Shown piece after piece: positions 28,535 through 39,301 of a stretch of 64,000 nucleotides of DNA. The number at the start of each line of letters is the position of its first letter. The first letter of the stretch is position 1. The notes beneath the pieces were generated by a model that was not told the DNA's origin, did not search any database, and saw only the letters and a program-made list of their open reading frames with translations. A program made the position numbers and the translations under genes. The DNA lies in assembly GCF_010500835.1 (NCBI RefSeq), contig NZ_JAAAMJ010000002.1, positions 310,001 to 374,000 of the forward strand, in the 5' to 3' direction. Origin of the DNA: Aurantimonas aggregata (GTDB taxonomy: Bacteria; Pseudomonadota; Alphaproteobacteria; Rhizobiales; Rhizobiaceae).

Positions 28535-29884
28535 ATGAATTCGTTCGAGGCCAACAAGATCTTCGGCGCCCTGCTCGGGACGATCTTCGTCCTGTTCGGC
28601 GGCAGCCTCCTCGCGGAAGGGCTGTTCCACGCGGAAACCCCCGAGACGCCGGGATTCGAGATCGTCGTGGCCGAGGCCGAAGAGGGCGCCGGGGGAGCGA
28701 CCGAAGAGGCGGAAGTGCCGATCGCAGCCTTGCTGCAGACCGCCGACGCCGAGGCGGGCGCCGCCCAGTTCCGCAAGTGCAGCGCCTGCCACAACGCCGA
28801 GCAGGGCGGTCCGAACGGGGTCGGCCCGCATCTCTGGGACGTCGTCAACCGGCCGATCGCCAGCGTATCGGACTTCTCGTATTCGGCGGCCCTGCAGGAA
28901 TTTTCCGAAGGCGGCTCGGTGGTCTGGGACTATGATCACCTGAGCTACTTCATCGAGAACCCGAAGGCTCACGTTCCTGGTACCGCGATGGGCTTCGCCG
29001 GCCTTCGCGACCCGGAGGACCGCGCCGACCTGATCGCCTATCTGCGCACGCATGCCGACACCCCGGCGCCGCTGCCCGAGGCTCCGGCTGAGGAAGCTGC
29101 TCCGGCTGAAGCAGCGGCGGAGGTCACGGACCCCGCCGCCACGACCAATCCTTCGCCGGAGGCTGGCGAAACCGCGCAGGCGCCCGCCGTCACCGATTCC
29201 GACGCGGCCCAGCCGGCTCCGGGCGCTGAAGCTGCCCCGGTGCAGGCGGCCGACGCCCAGCCGGAGACGCCCGCCGAGGCCCAGCAGGCCGCCGATGCGC
29301 CGGCCGCTCCGACCGCCGGCGACACCACCGCCGCCGCCCAGGGAACGGTCGCCGAGGGCGCCGAGAGCGTCGCCCCGGCAGCGGCGCCTGCCGCGCCAGC
29401 TCCTGCCGCGCCGCCTGCCGCCGTTGCGCCGCCGGCTGCCGCACCGGAAGCTGCTGCTCCCCCGGCTGCAATCGCACCTGCCGCCGAGACGCCTGCCGCC
29501 GCACCGGCGCCGGAAGCGGCTGCCGCAGCCGAGCCGGTGGCCGTCGCCGGAGATCCTGCTGCCGGCGAGTCGGCCTTCCGCAAATGCGCCGCCTGCCACG
29601 CCGTCGGCGAGGGAGCGGTCAACAAGATCGGTCCCGAGCTCAACGGCATCGTCGGCGAGGCCGTGGCTTCGGTCGAAGGCTACAACTTCTCGCCGGCCCT
29701 GACCGCCTTTGCCGCCGAGAACCCGACCTGGACTCCGGAGCTCTTGACCCAGTGGCTCGAGAACCCGCGGGAGTTGGTGCCTGGCACGAAGATGGTCTTC
29801 CCGGGCATCCGGAACGCCGACGAGATCGCCAACATCATCGCGTATCTCTCGACCTTCGACGAGACAGGCGCTGCGGCGAACTGA
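28535..29884 (+). CDS. Membrane-anchored two-domain (diheme) cytochrome c with long Ala/Pro linker
   Basis: 449 residues. An uncleaved-looking N-terminal helix (about 9-30) anchors it. Domain 1 (about 70-175) has CSACH at 82-86 and axial Met near 152 in PGTAMGFAG. Domain 2 (about 335-445) has CAACH at 351-355 and Met near 420 in PGTKMVFPG. Both look like CycM/cytochrome c552-type class I domains that shuttle electrons between complex III and oxidases. The 155-residue linker between them is almost only Ala, Pro, Glu, Thr. The usual alphaproteobacterial neighbour of kdsB/pheA is a single-domain anchored cytochrome of about 180-200 residues, so this looks like a domain duplication. A strong terminator follows. 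Confidence 0.9.
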   Translation: MNSFEANKIFGALLGTIFVLFGGSLLAEGLFHAETPETPGFEIVVAEAEEGAGGATEEAEVPIAALLQTADAEAGAAQFRKCSACHNAEQGGPNGVGPHLWDVVNRPIASVSDFSYSAALQEFSEGGSVVWDYDHLSYFIENPKAHVPGTAMGFAGLRDPEDRADLIAYLRTHADTPAPLPEAPAEEAAPAEAAAEVTDPAATTNPSPEAGETAQAPAVTDSDAAQPAPGAEAAPVQAADAQPETPAEAQQAADAPAAPTAGDTTAAAQGTVAEGAESVAPAAAPAAPAPAAPPAAVAPPAAAPEAAAPPAAIAPAAETPAAAPAPEAAAAAEPVAVAGDPAAGESAFRKCAACHAVGEGAVNKIGPELNGIVGEAVASVEGYNFSPALTAFAAENPTWTPELLTQWLENPRELVPGTKMVFPGIRNADEIANIIAYLSTFDETGAAAN

Positions 29885-29917
29885 GCGCTGCCCGGCCTCC
29901 ATTAGCCGCTTTCATCG

Positions 29918-29946
29918 AAAGGCCCCGGTCACCACCGGGGCCTTTT
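29918..29946 (+). terminator. Rho-independent terminator of the cytochrome gene
   Basis: A perfect 12-bp stem, AAAGGCCCCGGT with ACCGGGGCCTTT, closes a CACC loop and ends in TTTT, 33 bp past the cytochrome stop codon. Confidence 0.92.
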
Positions 29947-30093
29947 GCGTTCAAGGGATGCGCGGCGGCGGCCGTCTGCCGGGCGCCGATGCCGCATTAC
30001 GTTATCGTCAGGTGACTTGGCATCGCACCTTGGCCATAAATGTCCTGAAACGTCTTCGCTTTGCCCGCCCGCAATCCTGACGGAGGTCTTCTC
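29947..30093 (+). promoter_or_regulatory. Promoter/leader region of the yej operon
   Basis: About 150 bp between the terminator and the first binding-protein gene. TTGGC elements occur at about 30017 and 30031, followed by CATAAATG near 30037, which could form part of a promoter, but spacing is not canonical. A perfect GGAGG at 30082-30086 lies 7 bases before the TTG start at 30094. Confidence 0.35.
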
Positions 30094-32013
30094 TTGCCAT
30101 TGCCGACGCGAACCGCCCCCCTCGCCTGCCTCGTCGCCATGCTGATGGGCCTGGGTCTCGGATCCGCTCCGGCGCAGACAAGCAGCGAAACGACGGCAAC
30201 CCCCGCAGCCGCGCCCGCGGGTCCGGCGGCGGGCGAGTGGCGGGAATCCACCTCGCTGATCGCCCCGTCGAAATATCCGGCGGACTTCGCGCATTACGAT
30301 TACGTCAATCCCGACGCACCCAAGGGCGGGCGCCTCAACGAGACGGTGGTCGGCACGTTCGACAGCTTCAATCCGTTCGTGGTGCGCGGAACGCCCGCGG
30401 CAGGCCTGGCGGCCTTCGGCGGTGGCCTCGCCTACGACACGCTGATGGAGCAGTCCCCGGACGAGCCGGCCGTCTCCCATTCCCTGATCGCCGAGGCGAT
30501 CCGCTATCCGGCCGACTTCTCCTCGGTGACGTTCCGCCTCAACCCGGATGCGCGCTGGCACGACGGCGAGCCGATCACCGTCGAAGACGTGATCTGGAGC
30601 TTTACGACGCTGACCGAGCTGCATCCGCAGTGGACCGGCTACTACAAGAACGTCACCAAGGTCGAGCAAACCGGCGAGGGCGAGGTCACCTTCACCTTCG
30701 ACCAGACCGGCAACCGCGAACTTCCCAACATCATGGGTGACCTCACCGTGCTGCCGAAGCATTGGTGGGAGGGCACCGACGCCGCCGGCAACAAGCGCGA
30801 CATCACCCAGCCGACTTCGGAGGCGCCGCTCGGTTCGGGACCCTACCGGATTTCCGGCAGTTCCACCGGCCAGTGGGTCGAATGGGAGCGGGTCGAGGAC
30901 TACTGGGCGCGCGACCACCCGACGCGGGTCGGCCGCTACAATTACGACAGCATCCGCTACGTCTATCTGCGCGACTCCAACGCCGCGTGGGAGGCCTTCA
31001 AGAAGGGTGGCCTCGACGACTGGCGGCTGGAGAACATGTCGCGGCGCTGGGCCGAGGGCTACAACTTCCCAGCCGCAGAAAACGGCCAGGTGGTGCGCGA
31101 GACCATCGAGACCGAGCAGGTCCAGTCGATGCAGGCCTATGTGCTGAACAACCGGCTGCCGAAGTTCCAGGACCGGCGGGTGCGCAAGGCCCTGACCCTT
31201 GCCTATAATTTCGAGGAGATGAACCGGACACTGTTCTTCGGCCTCTACGAGCGCATCGCGAGCTATTTCGAGAACAGCGAGCTTGCCGCCAAGGGCCTGC
31301 CGAGCGACGCCGAGCTGAAATATCTCGAGCCGCTGCGCGGCCAGATTCCGGACGAGGTGTTCACCGAAGAATTCACCCTGCCGGTCTACAGCGATGCGGG
31401 GTCCGCCCGCGATCACCTGCGCGAGGCGCTCAGCCTGCTGCAGGAGGCCGGCTACGAACTGCGCGGCACGACGCTGGTGAACACCGCCACGGGCGAGCCC
31501 TTCACCATCGAGTTCCTCGGCAACGACCCGCAGGATACCCGCGTCCTGGAGCCGTTCGCCCGGCAGCTGGAGCGTCTCGGCATCAAGACCAATGTCCGGA
31601 TCGTCGACTCCAACCAGTATATCGAGCGGATGAACAATTTCGACTTCGAGGTCGTGGGCATGGCCTACTATCCGCAGTCGCTCTCGCCCGGCAACGAGCA
31701 GCGCGACTTCTGGAGTTCCACCGTCGCCGACGTTCCCGGAAGCCGGAATTATGCGGGCCTGAAGAACCCGGCCATCGACCGGCTGATCGACGCCATCGTC
31801 TTCGCCACCGACCGCGAGGACCTCGTGGCCGCCACGCGGGCGCTCGACCGGGTGATGCTCTGGGAATATTACGTCGTGCCGCAATGGTACAAGGCGGAGG
31901 ACTGGCTGGCCTATTGGAACAAGCTCGGCATGCCGGAGACCGGCCCCGCCTATTCCGGCCTCGACCCGTTTTCCTGGTGGATCAAGTCCGCCGCCGAGAC
32001 CTCCACCAACTGA
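30094..32013 (+). CDS. Family 5 extracellular solute-binding protein, YejA-like (first of two)
   Basis: 639 residues of the oligopeptide/nickel-type SBP_bac_5 family. The start is TTG 30094, decided by the GGAGG 7 bases upstream; the TTG at 30061 has no such site. The first 30 residues form a Sec signal peptide (LVAMLMGLGLGSAPAQ). YejA-type features include YPADFAHYDYVNPDAPKGG at the mature N-terminus and FRLNPDARWHDGEPITVEDV. YejABEF imports peptides, including microcin C in E. coli. The stop overlaps the next gene in a TGATG. Confidence 0.86.
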   Translation: MPLPTRTAPLACLVAMLMGLGLGSAPAQTSSETTATPAAAPAGPAAGEWRESTSLIAPSKYPADFAHYDYVNPDAPKGGRLNETVVGTFDSFNPFVVRGTPAAGLAAFGGGLAYDTLMEQSPDEPAVSHSLIAEAIRYPADFSSVTFRLNPDARWHDGEPITVEDVIWSFTTLTELHPQWTGYYKNVTKVEQTGEGEVTFTFDQTGNRELPNIMGDLTVLPKHWWEGTDAAGNKRDITQPTSEAPLGSGPYRISGSSTGQWVEWERVEDYWARDHPTRVGRYNYDSIRYVYLRDSNAAWEAFKKGGLDDWRLENMSRRWAEGYNFPAAENGQVVRETIETEQVQSMQAYVLNNRLPKFQDRRVRKALTLAYNFEEMNRTLFFGLYERIASYFENSELAAKGLPSDAELKYLEPLRGQIPDEVFTEEFTLPVYSDAGSARDHLREALSLLQEAGYELRGTTLVNTATGEPFTIEFLGNDPQDTRVLEPFARQLERLGIKTNVRIVDSNQYIERMNNFDFEVVGMAYYPQSLSPGNEQRDFWSSTVADVPGSRNYAGLKNPAIDRLIDAIVFATDREDLVAATRALDRVMLWEYYVVPQWYKAEDWLAYWNKLGMPETGPAYSGLDPFSWWIKSAAETSTN

Positions 32014-33893
32014 TGGCGACGGCGCTCACGTCCCTCACCCGTCGCCGCTTCACGCAGCTGGCGCTGGCCGTCGGCGCGGTTCCGCTCCTGCCGGGGTGGG
32101 CTTTCGCGGCGGTTCCGACGGACACGCCGCTGCACGGCCTCTCGGCCTTCGGCGACCTCAAATACGGGCCGGACTACACCCATTTCGACTATGCCTCGCC
32201 CGAGGCGCCGGTCGGCGGGCAGATGAACCTCGCCGTGTCTAACTGGGTCCTCAACCAGTCGCCGGAGACCTTCGACACGCTGAACACCTTCGTCCTGCAG
32301 GGCAACGCGCCGCCCCGCATCGAAGCGCTCTATGACGGGCTGATGCTCGGCTCGCTCGACGAGCCCGACGCGGTCTACTGCGCATTGGCCGAAAGCGTCA
32401 CCCTGTCCGAGGACCGCCACGGCTTCACCTTCCGGCTTCGGCCGGAAGCGCGGTTTTCCACCGGCGCGCCGGTGACGGCGGACGACGTCGTCTTCAGCTA
32501 CGAGACCCTGAAGGAAGAGGGCCACCCGAGCCTCCAGGTCACGCTGCGCGAACTGGAGGACGTTGTCGCGGTGGATCCAGCGACGGTGCGGATCCGCTTC
32601 ACCGAGCGCCAGAGCTACCAGGACGCACTCGGCGCGCTCAGCCTGCCGATCATGCCGCGAGCCTATTTCGCGGACAAGGAGTTTGCCCGTGTCGGCCGCG
32701 AGGGGATCCCCGGCAGCGGGCGCTTCGAGGTCGCGCGGTCCGAGTTCGGCCGCTTCATCGAATATCGCAAGCGGGCGGACTACTGGGCGAAGGACCTGCC
32801 ATTCTCGCGCGGTCTCGACCTCTTCGAGACGCTGCGCATCGAGTTCTTCCGTGATCGCCAGCCGGCGCTGGAGGCCTTCAAGAAGAGCATCATCACCTTC
32901 CGCGAGGAGTTCACCTCCAAGGCCTGGGCGACCGAGTACGATTTTCCGGCCGTGGCGCGCGGCGACGTGATCACGCGCGAGTTCCCCGGCGAGAAACGGC
33001 CGAAATTCCAGTGCTGGGCGCTGAACCAGCGCCGCGAGCGCTTCGCCGACAGCCGGGTCCGGCACGCGATCAACATGTGCTTCGACTTCGAGTGGACCAA
33101 CGCCAACCTGATGTTCGGCCAGCGCATCCATTCCAACTCGCCGTTCCAGTCCTCGGACTTCGTCGCCGAGGGAACCCCCTCCGCGGCCGAGCTGGCGTTG
33201 CTCGAGCCGCTGCGTGGCAGCGTCCCCGACGAGGTGTTCGGCGAGGTCTGGGTACAGCCTGTCAGCGACGGCAGCGGTCTTGACCGTGCCCTCTTGCGGC
33301 AGGCGACGACGCTGTTCGCCGAAGCCGGCTGGCGGCTCGACGGCAACCGCATGGTCAACGCTGCCGGTGAGACCTTCCGCCTCGAGTTCCTGACCTATGG
33401 CCAGGAGCAGGAACGCGTCTACGCCAAGTTCATCGACACGCTGCGGCGGATCGGCCTCGACGCCTCCCTCCGCCTCGTCGATCCGGCGCAATACCAGGAC
33501 CGGGTGAACCGTTTCGACTTCGACATGATCCTCGCCGCCTTCAGCCTGAACGCTACCCCGACGCGGGAAGGCCTGACGCTGTTCTTCGGCAGCGACGCGC
33601 GGGATCGTGCCGGGGCGTACAACTATCCCGGCATGGCCAGCGAGGCGGTCGACGCGCTGATCGCGGCGGCCGGCGCGGCAGACAACCGCGACGACCTCGT
33701 CACCGCCATGCGGGCGCTCGACCGGGTGTTGCGCTGGCGGCTCGACTGGCTGCCCAACATCAGCTCGAATGTCCACCGAGCCGCCTTCTGGGACATATTC
33801 GGGTTCAAGGAGACCAAGCCCGACTATGCCTGGCCGATCGAGCGGCTGTGGTGGCTCGACCCGGACAAGGCCGAGTCCGTCCAACGCGGCTGA
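32013..33893 (+). CDS. Family 5 extracellular solute-binding protein, YejA-like (second, Tat-type signal)
   Basis: 626 residues from ATG 32013; the frame is open upstream but overlaps the first gene. The N-terminus carries a twin-arginine motif, LTRRRFTQLALAVG, then a hydrophobic core and WAFA|A, so it is probably exported folded by the Tat system, unlike its Sec-type neighbour. The mature start DLKYGPDYTHFDYASPEAPVGG parallels that of the first protein. The two are diverged paralogues and probably feed one YejBEF channel with different ligands. Confidence 0.86.
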   Translation: MATALTSLTRRRFTQLALAVGAVPLLPGWAFAAVPTDTPLHGLSAFGDLKYGPDYTHFDYASPEAPVGGQMNLAVSNWVLNQSPETFDTLNTFVLQGNAPPRIEALYDGLMLGSLDEPDAVYCALAESVTLSEDRHGFTFRLRPEARFSTGAPVTADDVVFSYETLKEEGHPSLQVTLRELEDVVAVDPATVRIRFTERQSYQDALGALSLPIMPRAYFADKEFARVGREGIPGSGRFEVARSEFGRFIEYRKRADYWAKDLPFSRGLDLFETLRIEFFRDRQPALEAFKKSIITFREEFTSKAWATEYDFPAVARGDVITREFPGEKRPKFQCWALNQRRERFADSRVRHAINMCFDFEWTNANLMFGQRIHSNSPFQSSDFVAEGTPSAAELALLEPLRGSVPDEVFGEVWVQPVSDGSGLDRALLRQATTLFAEAGWRLDGNRMVNAAGETFRLEFLTYGQEQERVYAKFIDTLRRIGLDASLRLVDPAQYQDRVNRFDFDMILAAFSLNATPTREGLTLFFGSDARDRAGAYNYPGMASEAVDALIAAAGAADNRDDLVTAMRALDRVLRWRLDWLPNISSNVHRAAFWDIFGFKETKPDYAWPIERLWWLDPDKAESVQRG

Positions 33894-34012
33894 CAGGCCC
33901 GCCAACGGTACCGGCTTTTGCGGAACCCGCGGATGCGGGCTATCAAGACGAAGCATCGTGATACAGCCCGAATCGGGCACCAAGCGCGACCACTCGGAGA
34001 CGACACCCGGCC

Positions 34013-35143
34013 ATGGGCGCCTACATCCTCCGCCGCCTGCTTTTGATGATCCCGACCCTGCTCGGGATCATGGCGATCTCCTTCATCGTGATCCAGTTCG
34101 CGCCGGGCGGCCCGGTCGAGCAGGTCATCGCCAGCCTGCAGGGCGAGGCCGGCGGCGCGACCGACCGCGTTTCCGGCGGCGGCGGCGATTTCGGCGCCAG
34201 CCAGGGCGGCGGCGAGAACTCCAGCTACCGCGGCGCGCAGGGCCTCGACCCGGCCTTCATCGCCCGGCTCGAGCAGCAATTCGGCTTCGACAAGCCGCCG
34301 CTCGAGCGCTTCGGCCTGATGCTGTGGAACTATGTGCGCTTCGATTTCGGCGAGAGCTATTTCCGCTCGATCTCGGTCTGGGAACTGATCCTGGAAAAGC
34401 TGCCCGTCTCGATATCGCTGGGGCTGTGGATCACGCTCCTGTCCTACCTGATCTCGATCCCGCTCGGCATCCGCAAGGCGCTGAAGGACGGCACGGCCTT
34501 CGACGTCTGGACCTCGGGCATCGTCATCGTCGCCTATGCCATTCCCGGCTTCCTGTTCGCGGTACTCCTGATCGTCCTCTTCGCCGGCGGCTCGTTCTAC
34601 GACTGGTTCCCGCTGCGCGGCCTCCTCTCGGACGGCATCCGCGGCGACTGGTGCGCGCCTTGGTCGGAGGCGTTCGACGCCTCGCGCTGCGTGTCGCAGA
34701 CCATCCCGGACTATTTCTGGCACCTGACGCTGCCGCTGATCTCGCTGGCGCTGTCGGCCTTCGCAACGACGACGCTGCTGACCAAGAACTCGTTCCTCGA
34801 CGAGATCCGCAAGCAGTACGTCACCACCGCCCGCGCCAAGGGCCTGACCGAGCGCCAGGTGCTCTACGGCCACGTCTTCCGCAACGCCATGCTGATCATC
34901 GTCGCCGGCTTTCCCGGCGCCTTCATCTCCGCCTTCTTCGCCGGCTCGCTGCTGATCGAGACGATCTTCTCGCTGGACGGGCTCGGGCTGCTCGGCTTCG
35001 AGAGCATCTATCAGCGGGACTATCCGGTGGTGTTCGGCACGCTCTACATCTTCTCGCTGATCGGCCTGTTCACGACGCTGATCTCGGACCTGACCTATAC
35101 GTGGATCGATCCGCGCATCGACTTCGAGCGGCGGGAGGTCTGA
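34013..35143 (+). CDS. yejB: Peptide/microcin C ABC transporter permease YejB
   Basis: 376 residues. N-terminal helix [20 protein letters not shown], a glycine-rich periplasmic insert at about 37-72 ([20 protein letters not shown]) that is typical of YejB, and the inner-membrane coupling loop [20 protein letters not shown]. Followed after 283 bp by yejE; the gap holds an inverted-repeat element. A 119-bp gap upstream contains the short palindrome GCCCGA-A-TCGGGC at 33966-33978. Confidence 0.92.
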   Translation: MGAYILRRLLLMIPTLLGIMAISFIVIQFAPGGPVEQVIASLQGEAGGATDRVSGGGGDFGASQGGGENSSYRGAQGLDPAFIARLEQQFGFDKPPLERFGLMLWNYVRFDFGESYFRSISVWELILEKLPVSISLGLWITLLSYLISIPLGIRKALKDGTAFDVWTSGIVIVAYAIPGFLFAVLLIVLFAGGSFYDWFPLRGLLSDGIRGDWCAPWSEAFDASRCVSQTIPDYFWHLTLPLISLALSAFATTTLLTKNSFLDEIRKQYVTTARAKGLTERQVLYGHVFRNAMLIIVAGFPGAFISAFFAGSLLIETIFSLDGLGLLGFESIYQRDYPVVFGTLYIFSLIGLFTTLISDLTYTWIDPRIDFERREV

Positions 35144-35172
35144 GCATGAACGTGATCACCTGTCCCCTCCGC

Positions 35173-35329
35173 CGTCATCCTCGGGCTCCGTCACTCCGTC
35201 ATCCTCGGGCCCCGTCCCGAGGATCCAGGGGAACGAGGATACCGACATTGCCGGAAGTGCGTGCCGTGATCGGCGTCGCTGTTACGATGGACCGCCACTG
35301 GATCCTCGGGACGGGGCCCGAGGATGACG
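35173..35329. repeat. Intergenic inverted-repeat element between yejB and yejE
   Basis: Two 31-bp arms, 35197-35227 and 35299-35329, are exact reverse complements, separated by 71 bp. Each arm is itself partly palindromic around GGGCCCCGTCCC, flanked by ATCCTCGG and CCGAGGAT. A truncated direct copy of the left arm precedes it (about 35173-35190, CGTCATCCTCGGGCTCCG). This looks like a member of a dispersed palindromic repeat family of the kind common in Hyphomicrobiales intergenic regions. It may be transcribed into a large stem within the yej mRNA. Confidence 0.88.
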
Positions 35330-35426
35330 CCGCGTGGGTGTCAAGCGTCAGCTTCTCCCGCAGCATGGGCGGACGTCTCCGCGGCCCTTGCGCCCCTCTT
35401 GCCGCCGCGACGGGAGGGCGCTGATC

Positions 35427-36674
35427 ATGGATGACGCCCTGAAGGATCGCCTCGACGCCGAGCGGCGGGATCGGCCGGAGTCTGGCGATGCGTTGCCGGA
35501 CCAGAACGCGGCCGAGATCGCGCGTGAAGAAACCGCCGGCATCGCGCAGATGTCCCCCGAGGCGTCGCTGACCCGCCGGCCGCGGCTGTCGCCGCTGAAC
35601 ATTCGGCGCTGGCAGAACTTCAAGGCGAACAAGCGCGGCTACTGGTCGCTTTGGATCTTCCTTTTCCTGTTCGTGATCACCTCCTTCGCCGAACTCGTCG
35701 CCAACGACCGGCCATTGCTGGTCGAGTACAAGGGCGAGTTCTACTACCCGGTGCTCGTCGACTATCCCGAGGAGGTGTTCGGCGGCTTCCTGCCGGTGAC
35801 CAATTATCGTGATCCGTTCGTCCAGGAGGAGATCGAGGCCAATGGCTGGGCCGTCTGGCCGCCGATCCGCTACTCCTACCAGACAGTCAACAACGAGATC
35901 CCGACCCCCGCGCCGTCCGCCCCTTCATGGATGTTCACCGAGGAGGAACGCTGCCAACGCTACCCGCTCGCCGTCGAGGACCCGAACTGCAATTTCGGCA
36001 ACATGAACTGGCTCGGCACCGACGACCAGGCGCGCGACGTCGCGGCACGGCTGATCTACGGCTTCCGGATCTCGGTGCTTTTCGGGCTGATCCTCACCGG
36101 CGCCTCGGCCGTCATCGGCGTCGCCGCCGGCGCGGTGCAGGGCTATTTCGGCGGCTGGGTGGACCTGTTGTTCCAGCGCTTCATCGAGATTTGGTCGTCG
36201 ATCCCGGTGCTCTACCTGCTGCTGATCATCGCGGCGATCCTGCCGCCGGGCTTCTGGATCCTGCTCGGCATCATGCTCCTGTTCTCCTGGGTCGCTTTCG
36301 TCGGCGTCGTCCGGGCGGAGTTCCTGCGGGCCCGCAACTTCGAATATGTCACCGCGGCACGGTCGCTCGGCGTCGGCGACTGGACGATCATGGTCCGGCA
36401 CCTCTTGCCCAACGCCATGGTGGCGACGCTGACCTTCCTGCCGTTCATCCTCAACGGCTCGATCACCACGCTGACCTCGCTCGACTTCCTCGGCTTCGGC
36501 CTGCCGCCCGGCTCGCCGTCGCTCGGCGAGTTGCTGGCGCAAGGCAAGAACAACCTGCAGGCGCCCTGGCTGGGCTTCTCCGGCTTCATCGTCCTGTCGC
36601 TGATGCTGTCGCTGCTGGTCTTCGTCGGCGAAGCCGTCCGCGACGCCTTCGATCCCCGCAAGAGCTTCCGGTGA
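35427..36674 (+). CDS. yejE: Peptide/microcin C ABC transporter permease YejE
   Basis: 415 residues from ATG 35427 (GGGAGG about 9 bases upstream). A charged cytoplasmic N-terminus of about 60 residues precedes SPLNIRRWQNFKANKRGYWSL, the usual YejE opening, then the first helix and a large periplasmic segment (about 90-190) with GTDDQARDVAARLIYGFRIS. The coupling loop is NFEYVTAARSLGVGDWTIM. The stop is 4 bp before the CDF gene. Confidence 0.92.
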   Translation: MDDALKDRLDAERRDRPESGDALPDQNAAEIAREETAGIAQMSPEASLTRRPRLSPLNIRRWQNFKANKRGYWSLWIFLFLFVITSFAELVANDRPLLVEYKGEFYYPVLVDYPEEVFGGFLPVTNYRDPFVQEEIEANGWAVWPPIRYSYQTVNNEIPTPAPSAPSWMFTEEERCQRYPLAVEDPNCNFGNMNWLGTDDQARDVAARLIYGFRISVLFGLILTGASAVIGVAAGAVQGYFGGWVDLLFQRFIEIWSSIPVLYLLLIIAAILPPGFWILLGIMLLFSWVAFVGVVRAEFLRARNFEYVTAARSLGVGDWTIMVRHLLPNAMVATLTFLPFILNGSITTLTSLDFLGFGLPPGSPSLGELLAQGKNNLQAPWLGFSGFIVLSLMLSLLVFVGEAVRDAFDPRKSFR

Positions 36675-36678
36675 GGCC

Positions 36679-37635
36679 ATGAGCGATCACGATCATGCCG
36701 GCCATTCCCACGGCTTTGCCGGCCACGCCCATGGTGCCAGCGAGAAGCGGATCGCCATCGCCGCGGTGGTGACCGGGCTGTTCATGGTGGCGGAAGTCGT
36801 CGGCGGGCTGGTCTCGGGTTCGCTGGCGCTGCTTGCCGATGCCGGGCACATGCTCACCGACTTCACCGCCTTGTCGCTCGGCTGGCTGGCTTTCCGCCTG
36901 GCGCGGCGGCCGCACGACGACAAGCGCACCTATGGCTATGCCCGCTTCCAGGTGCTCGTCGCCTTCGTCAACGGCATCGCGCTGTTCGCCATCGCCGGCT
37001 TCATCGTCGTCGAGGCGTGGCACCGGGTGGGCCAGCCCGGCGAGATCCTCGGCGGCACGATGCTGGCGATCGCCGCGCTGGGCCTCGCGGTCAATCTCGG
37101 CGTACTGGCGATCCTGCACGGGGCAGACAACGACAATCTCAACATTCGCGGCGCCGTGCTGCACGTCGTCGGCGACCTGCTCGGGTCGGTCGCCGCGATC
37201 GCCGCCGCCCTCGTCATCCTGTGGACCGGGTGGACGCCGATCGATCCGATCCTGTCGGTGCTGGTGGCGCTGTTGATCCTCGTCTCGGCGTGGCGCCTGG
37301 TGCGCGATGCCGGGCACCTGCTGCTCGAGGGCGTGCCGGAGGGCCTCGACGTCGACGCGATCGCCCCGCACCTCGTCGCGAACGTGGCCGGCGTTTGTGA
37401 GGTGCATCACGTCCATGCCTGGGCGCTGACCCCGGAACGTCCGATGGTCACGCTGCACGCGGCGATCGTCGACGGCGCCGAGCCGATGGCGACGATCCGC
37501 GCGATCAAGGCGGAACTGGCAAAGCGCTTCGCCATCGGCCACGCCACCGTCGAGATCGAGCGCGGCCGCTGCGCCGACGCGGCGGCCGAGGGCGATCACG
37601 CCCAACACGGGCACGCCCACGGGCATCCGGCATGA
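36679..37635 (+). CDS. Cation diffusion facilitator (CDF) family metal exporter
   Basis: 318 residues. Histidine-rich N-terminus (HDHAGHSHGFAGHAHG) and C-terminus (HAQHGHAHGHPA), six membrane helices. Metal-site motifs ADAGHMLTD in TM2 and HVVGDLLGS in TM5 give the HxxxD pairs of Zn/Co-type CDFs. A cytoplasmic domain with VHHVHAWALT follows. It should export Zn2+ (or Co2+/Ni2+) by proton antiport. Its position between yejE and yejF, with 4-bp and 13-bp gaps, interrupts the usual yejABEF order; GAGG precedes the ATG. Confidence 0.9.
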   Translation: MSDHDHAGHSHGFAGHAHGASEKRIAIAAVVTGLFMVAEVVGGLVSGSLALLADAGHMLTDFTALSLGWLAFRLARRPHDDKRTYGYARFQVLVAFVNGIALFAIAGFIVVEAWHRVGQPGEILGGTMLAIAALGLAVNLGVLAILHGADNDNLNIRGAVLHVVGDLLGSVAAIAAALVILWTGWTPIDPILSVLVALLILVSAWRLVRDAGHLLLEGVPEGLDVDAIAPHLVANVAGVCEVHHVHAWALTPERPMVTLHAAIVDGAEPMATIRAIKAELAKRFAIGHATVEIERGRCADAAAEGDHAQHGHAHGHPA

Positions 37636-37648
37636 AAGGTATCGCGTC

Positions 37649-39297
<1,649 letters not shown>

Positions 39298-39301
<4 letters not shown>

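Noticed and set aside
28397-29902. Minus-strand frame antisense to the cytochrome gene, encoding Gly/Arg-rich repeats
   Set aside because: The repeats are the reverse reading of the Ala/Pro linker of the cytochrome; no start-site support.
33966-33978. Palindrome GCCCGA-A-TCGGGC before yejB as an operator
   Set aside because: Too short and too GC-rich to be distinguished from chance in this background.
31950-33983. 677-residue open frame antisense to the second yejA-like gene
   Set aside because: No recognisable motif, and the sense gene has a Tat signal, a TGATG coupling and full family similarity.
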